DNA of 64,000 nt, taken from NCBI RefSeq assembly GCF_036323735.1, contig NC_086032.1:47485335-47549334 (forward strand), in the 5' to 3' direction. A program made the translations under genes and the position numbers. Positions within the stretch are counted from its first letter, which is position 1; each line of letters opens with the position of its first letter. Below the pieces are notes generated by a model. The model was not told the origin of the DNA. It made no database searches and saw only the letters and a list, made by a program, of their open reading frames with translations. The DNA is from Rattus norvegicus (Eukaryota > Chordata > Mammalia > Rodentia > Muridae). Positions 62,212-64,000 of the stretch are shown here, piece by piece.

Positions 62212-64000
62212 GAATTCGGTTAAGTCCCAATAGGCCACAGTAGTAATAAGTGGACTGTTCGGGATATAGAAAAATTTTCACGAATGGAATCAAAATTTCT
62301 AGGCGAATTCAGTGAGTTCCCAATGGGACATGCTTGTATGAGTTTGCTTTTCAATATCGAGCAACATTTTAAGGAACGGAATCTAAGTAATATTGTGAAT
62401 TCAGTAGGATCCCAGTAGGTTTCGCATGTAATAAGCTTGTTATTCAAGATAGAGCAACGTTTAAACGAACTGAGACACTGTTTCTTTGTGAATTCAGTTA
62501 GTTCCCAGTAACCTGGTCTTGTAATATGTGTACTTTTAAAGATTTATAAAAATTTGGTGAGCCGAATCTGAGTAACATGGTGAATTCGGTTAGTTCCCAA
62601 TAGGCCACAGTAGTAATAATTGGACTGTTCGGGATATAGAAAAATTTTCACGAATGGAATTAAAATTTCTAGGAGAATTAAGTGAATTCCCAATGGGACA
62701 TGCTTGGATGAGTTTGCTTTTCGATATCGAGCAACATTTTAAAGAACAGAATCTAAATATCATTGTGAATTCAGTAGGTCCAAAATAGGATTCGCAGGTA
62801 ATAAGCTTGTTATTCAAGATAGAGCAACGTTTAAACGAACTGAGACACTGTTTTTTTGTGAATTCAGTTAGTTCCCAGTAGTCTGCTCTTGTAGTATGTG
62901 TACTTTTAAAGATTTATAAAAATTTGGTGAGCCGCATCTGAGTAACATGGTGAATTCGGTTAGTTCCCAATAGGCCGCAGTAGTAATAATTGGACTGTTC
63001 GGGATATAGAAAAATTTTCACGAATGGAAGCAAAATTTCTAGGCGAATTCAGTGACATCCCAATGGGACATGCTTGTATGGGTTTGCTTTTCAATATCGA
63101 GCATCATTTTAAGGAACGGAATCTACGTATCGCTGTGAATTGATTAGGTTCCCAATATGATTCGCATATAATAAGCTTGTTTTTCAAGATAGAGCAACGT
63201 TTTAACGAAATGAGACACTGTTTCTTTGTGAATTCAGTAGTTCCTAGTAGCCTGCTCTTGTAATATGTGTACTTAAAGATTTATTAAAATTTGGAGAGCC
63301 GAATCTGAGTAACATGGTGAATTCGGTTAGTTCCCAATAGGCCACAGTAGTAATAAGTGGACTGTTCGGGATATAGAAAAATTTTCACAAATGGAATCAA
63401 AATTTCTAGGCGAATTCAGTGAGTTCCCAATGGGCCATGCTTGTATGAGTTTGCTTTTCAATATCGAGCAACATTATAAGGAACGGAATCTAAGTATCAT
63501 GGTGAATTCAGTAGGTTCCCAGTAGGATTCGCATGTAATAAGCTTGTTATTCAAGATAGAGCAACGTTTTAACGATCTGAAACACTGTTTCTTTGTGAAT
63601 TCAGTTAGTTCCTGGTAGCCTGCTCTTGTAATATGTGTACTTTTAAAGATTTGTAAAAATACGGTGATCCGAATCTGAGTAACATGGTGAATTCGGTTAG
63701 GTCCCAATAGGCCACAGTAGTAATAAGTGGACTGTTCGGGATATAGAAAAATTTTCACGAATGGAATCAAAATTTCTAGGCGAATTCAGTGAGTTCCCAA
63801 TGGGACATGCTTGTATGAGTTTGCTTTTCAATATCGAGCAACATTTTAAGGAACGGAATCTAAGTATCATGGTGAATTCAGTAGGTTCCCAATAGGATTC
63901 GCATGTAATAAACTTGGTATTCAAGATAGAGCAACGTTTTAACGAACTGAGACACTGTTTCTTTGTGAATTCAGTTAGTTCCCAGTAACCTGCTCTTGTA
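62212..64000 (+). repeat. HOR family G, copy 2, cut by the window end
   Basis: M169-M173 start at 62212, 62582, 62952, 63319 and 63689. M170 and M171 match M164 and M165 almost fully. The match with M166 stops inside M172 near 63430, where the sequence becomes like M162 (GGGCCATGC, ACATTATAAGG), and then M163 (TTAGGTCCCAATAGG at 63696). The last monomer is cut off by the window end. Confidence 0.85.

Larger units (their letters stand above)
1..64000 (+). repeat. Tandem satellite array, about 370-bp monomer, fills the window
   Basis: The same block of about 370 bp recurs from the first to the last base. Reading the first box of each monomer gives 173 starts between 134 and 63689, a mean spacing of 369.5 bp, with individual spacings of 367 to 370. 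All copies lie in one direction and I found no interruption by unrelated DNA. The array is open at both ends, so its true length is unknown. Neighbouring monomers usually differ at scattered positions, whereas monomers 6, 8, 10, 13, 16 or 17 places apart can be nearly identical, which is the mark of higher-order repeat organisation. Such arrays are known from centromeric and pericentromeric heterochromatin; that location is inferred. I do not recognise the satellite family. Confidence 0.98.

Noticed and set aside
1..64000. CRISPR-like pattern: a conserved box of about 23 bp every 92-93 bp
   Set aside because: The DNA between boxes is itself repeated every 370 bp and is not unique spacer sequence. 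The box drifts between positions, and no cas genes are present.
1..64000. Telomeric or subtelomeric repeat, suggested by the many GGTTAG strings
   Set aside because: GGTTAG occurs once per box within a longer conserved box and never in short tandem runs such as TTAGG or TTAGGG.
1..64000. Drosophila 359-bp, Tribolium 360-bp or primate alpha satellite
   Set aside because: The lengths are similar or multiples, but nothing in the sequence matches what I recall of these families. The resemblance is in length only; a database search would settle it.

Overview
The whole 64-kb window is one uninterrupted tandem satellite array, entered and left in mid-repeat. The basic monomer is about 370 bp (172 complete copies plus a partial copy at each end; mean spacing 369.5 bp, starts from 134 to 63689). 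All copies are head to tail in one orientation. I see no protein-coding gene, RNA gene, transposon, microsatellite tract, CRISPR array or unique sequence. Monomers are numbered M1 to M173 here; each start is the G of the first GAATTC box.

Organism: a eukaryote. Kilobase-scale higher-order repeats (HORs) of a dinucleosome-length AT-rich satellite (37% GC in the monomer I counted) are typical of centromeric or pericentromeric heterochromatin. I do not recognise the family and cannot name a species. CpG is close to its expected frequency (11 in one 370-bp monomer), which fits weak or absent CpG methylation, as in many invertebrates, but this is only a hint.

Monomer design: each monomer is itself four degenerate subrepeats of 93, 92, 93 and 92 bp. 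Each opens with a conserved box close to GAATTCRGTTAGTTCCCA followed by RTAGG or similar. Subrepeats 1 and 3, and 2 and 4, look most alike, suggesting growth from 92 to 185 to 370 bp.

Layout: 1-1239 mixed monomers; 1240-17868 HOR family A (two 16-monomer units of 5.91 kb, one 8-monomer unit of 2.96 kb and a 5-monomer remnant); 17869-21932 diverged monomers; 21933 to about 30800 family C (10-monomer units of about 3.70 kb); 29695-41148 family D (a 17-monomer unit and a copy lacking three monomers); 40412-51129 family E (13-, 10- and 6-monomer versions of a unit related to C and D); 51304-55739 family F (two 6-monomer units of 2218 bp); 55740-59998 diverged monomers; 59999-64000 family G (6-monomer unit of 2213 bp, second copy cut by the window end).

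The interest lies in the array's history rather than in genes: nested HORs, units that differ by exact blocks of three or eight monomers, an ordered two-monomer module recurring across 30 kb, and a short box kept in all four subrepeats while the DNA between boxes has drifted. I found no convincing new gene system.
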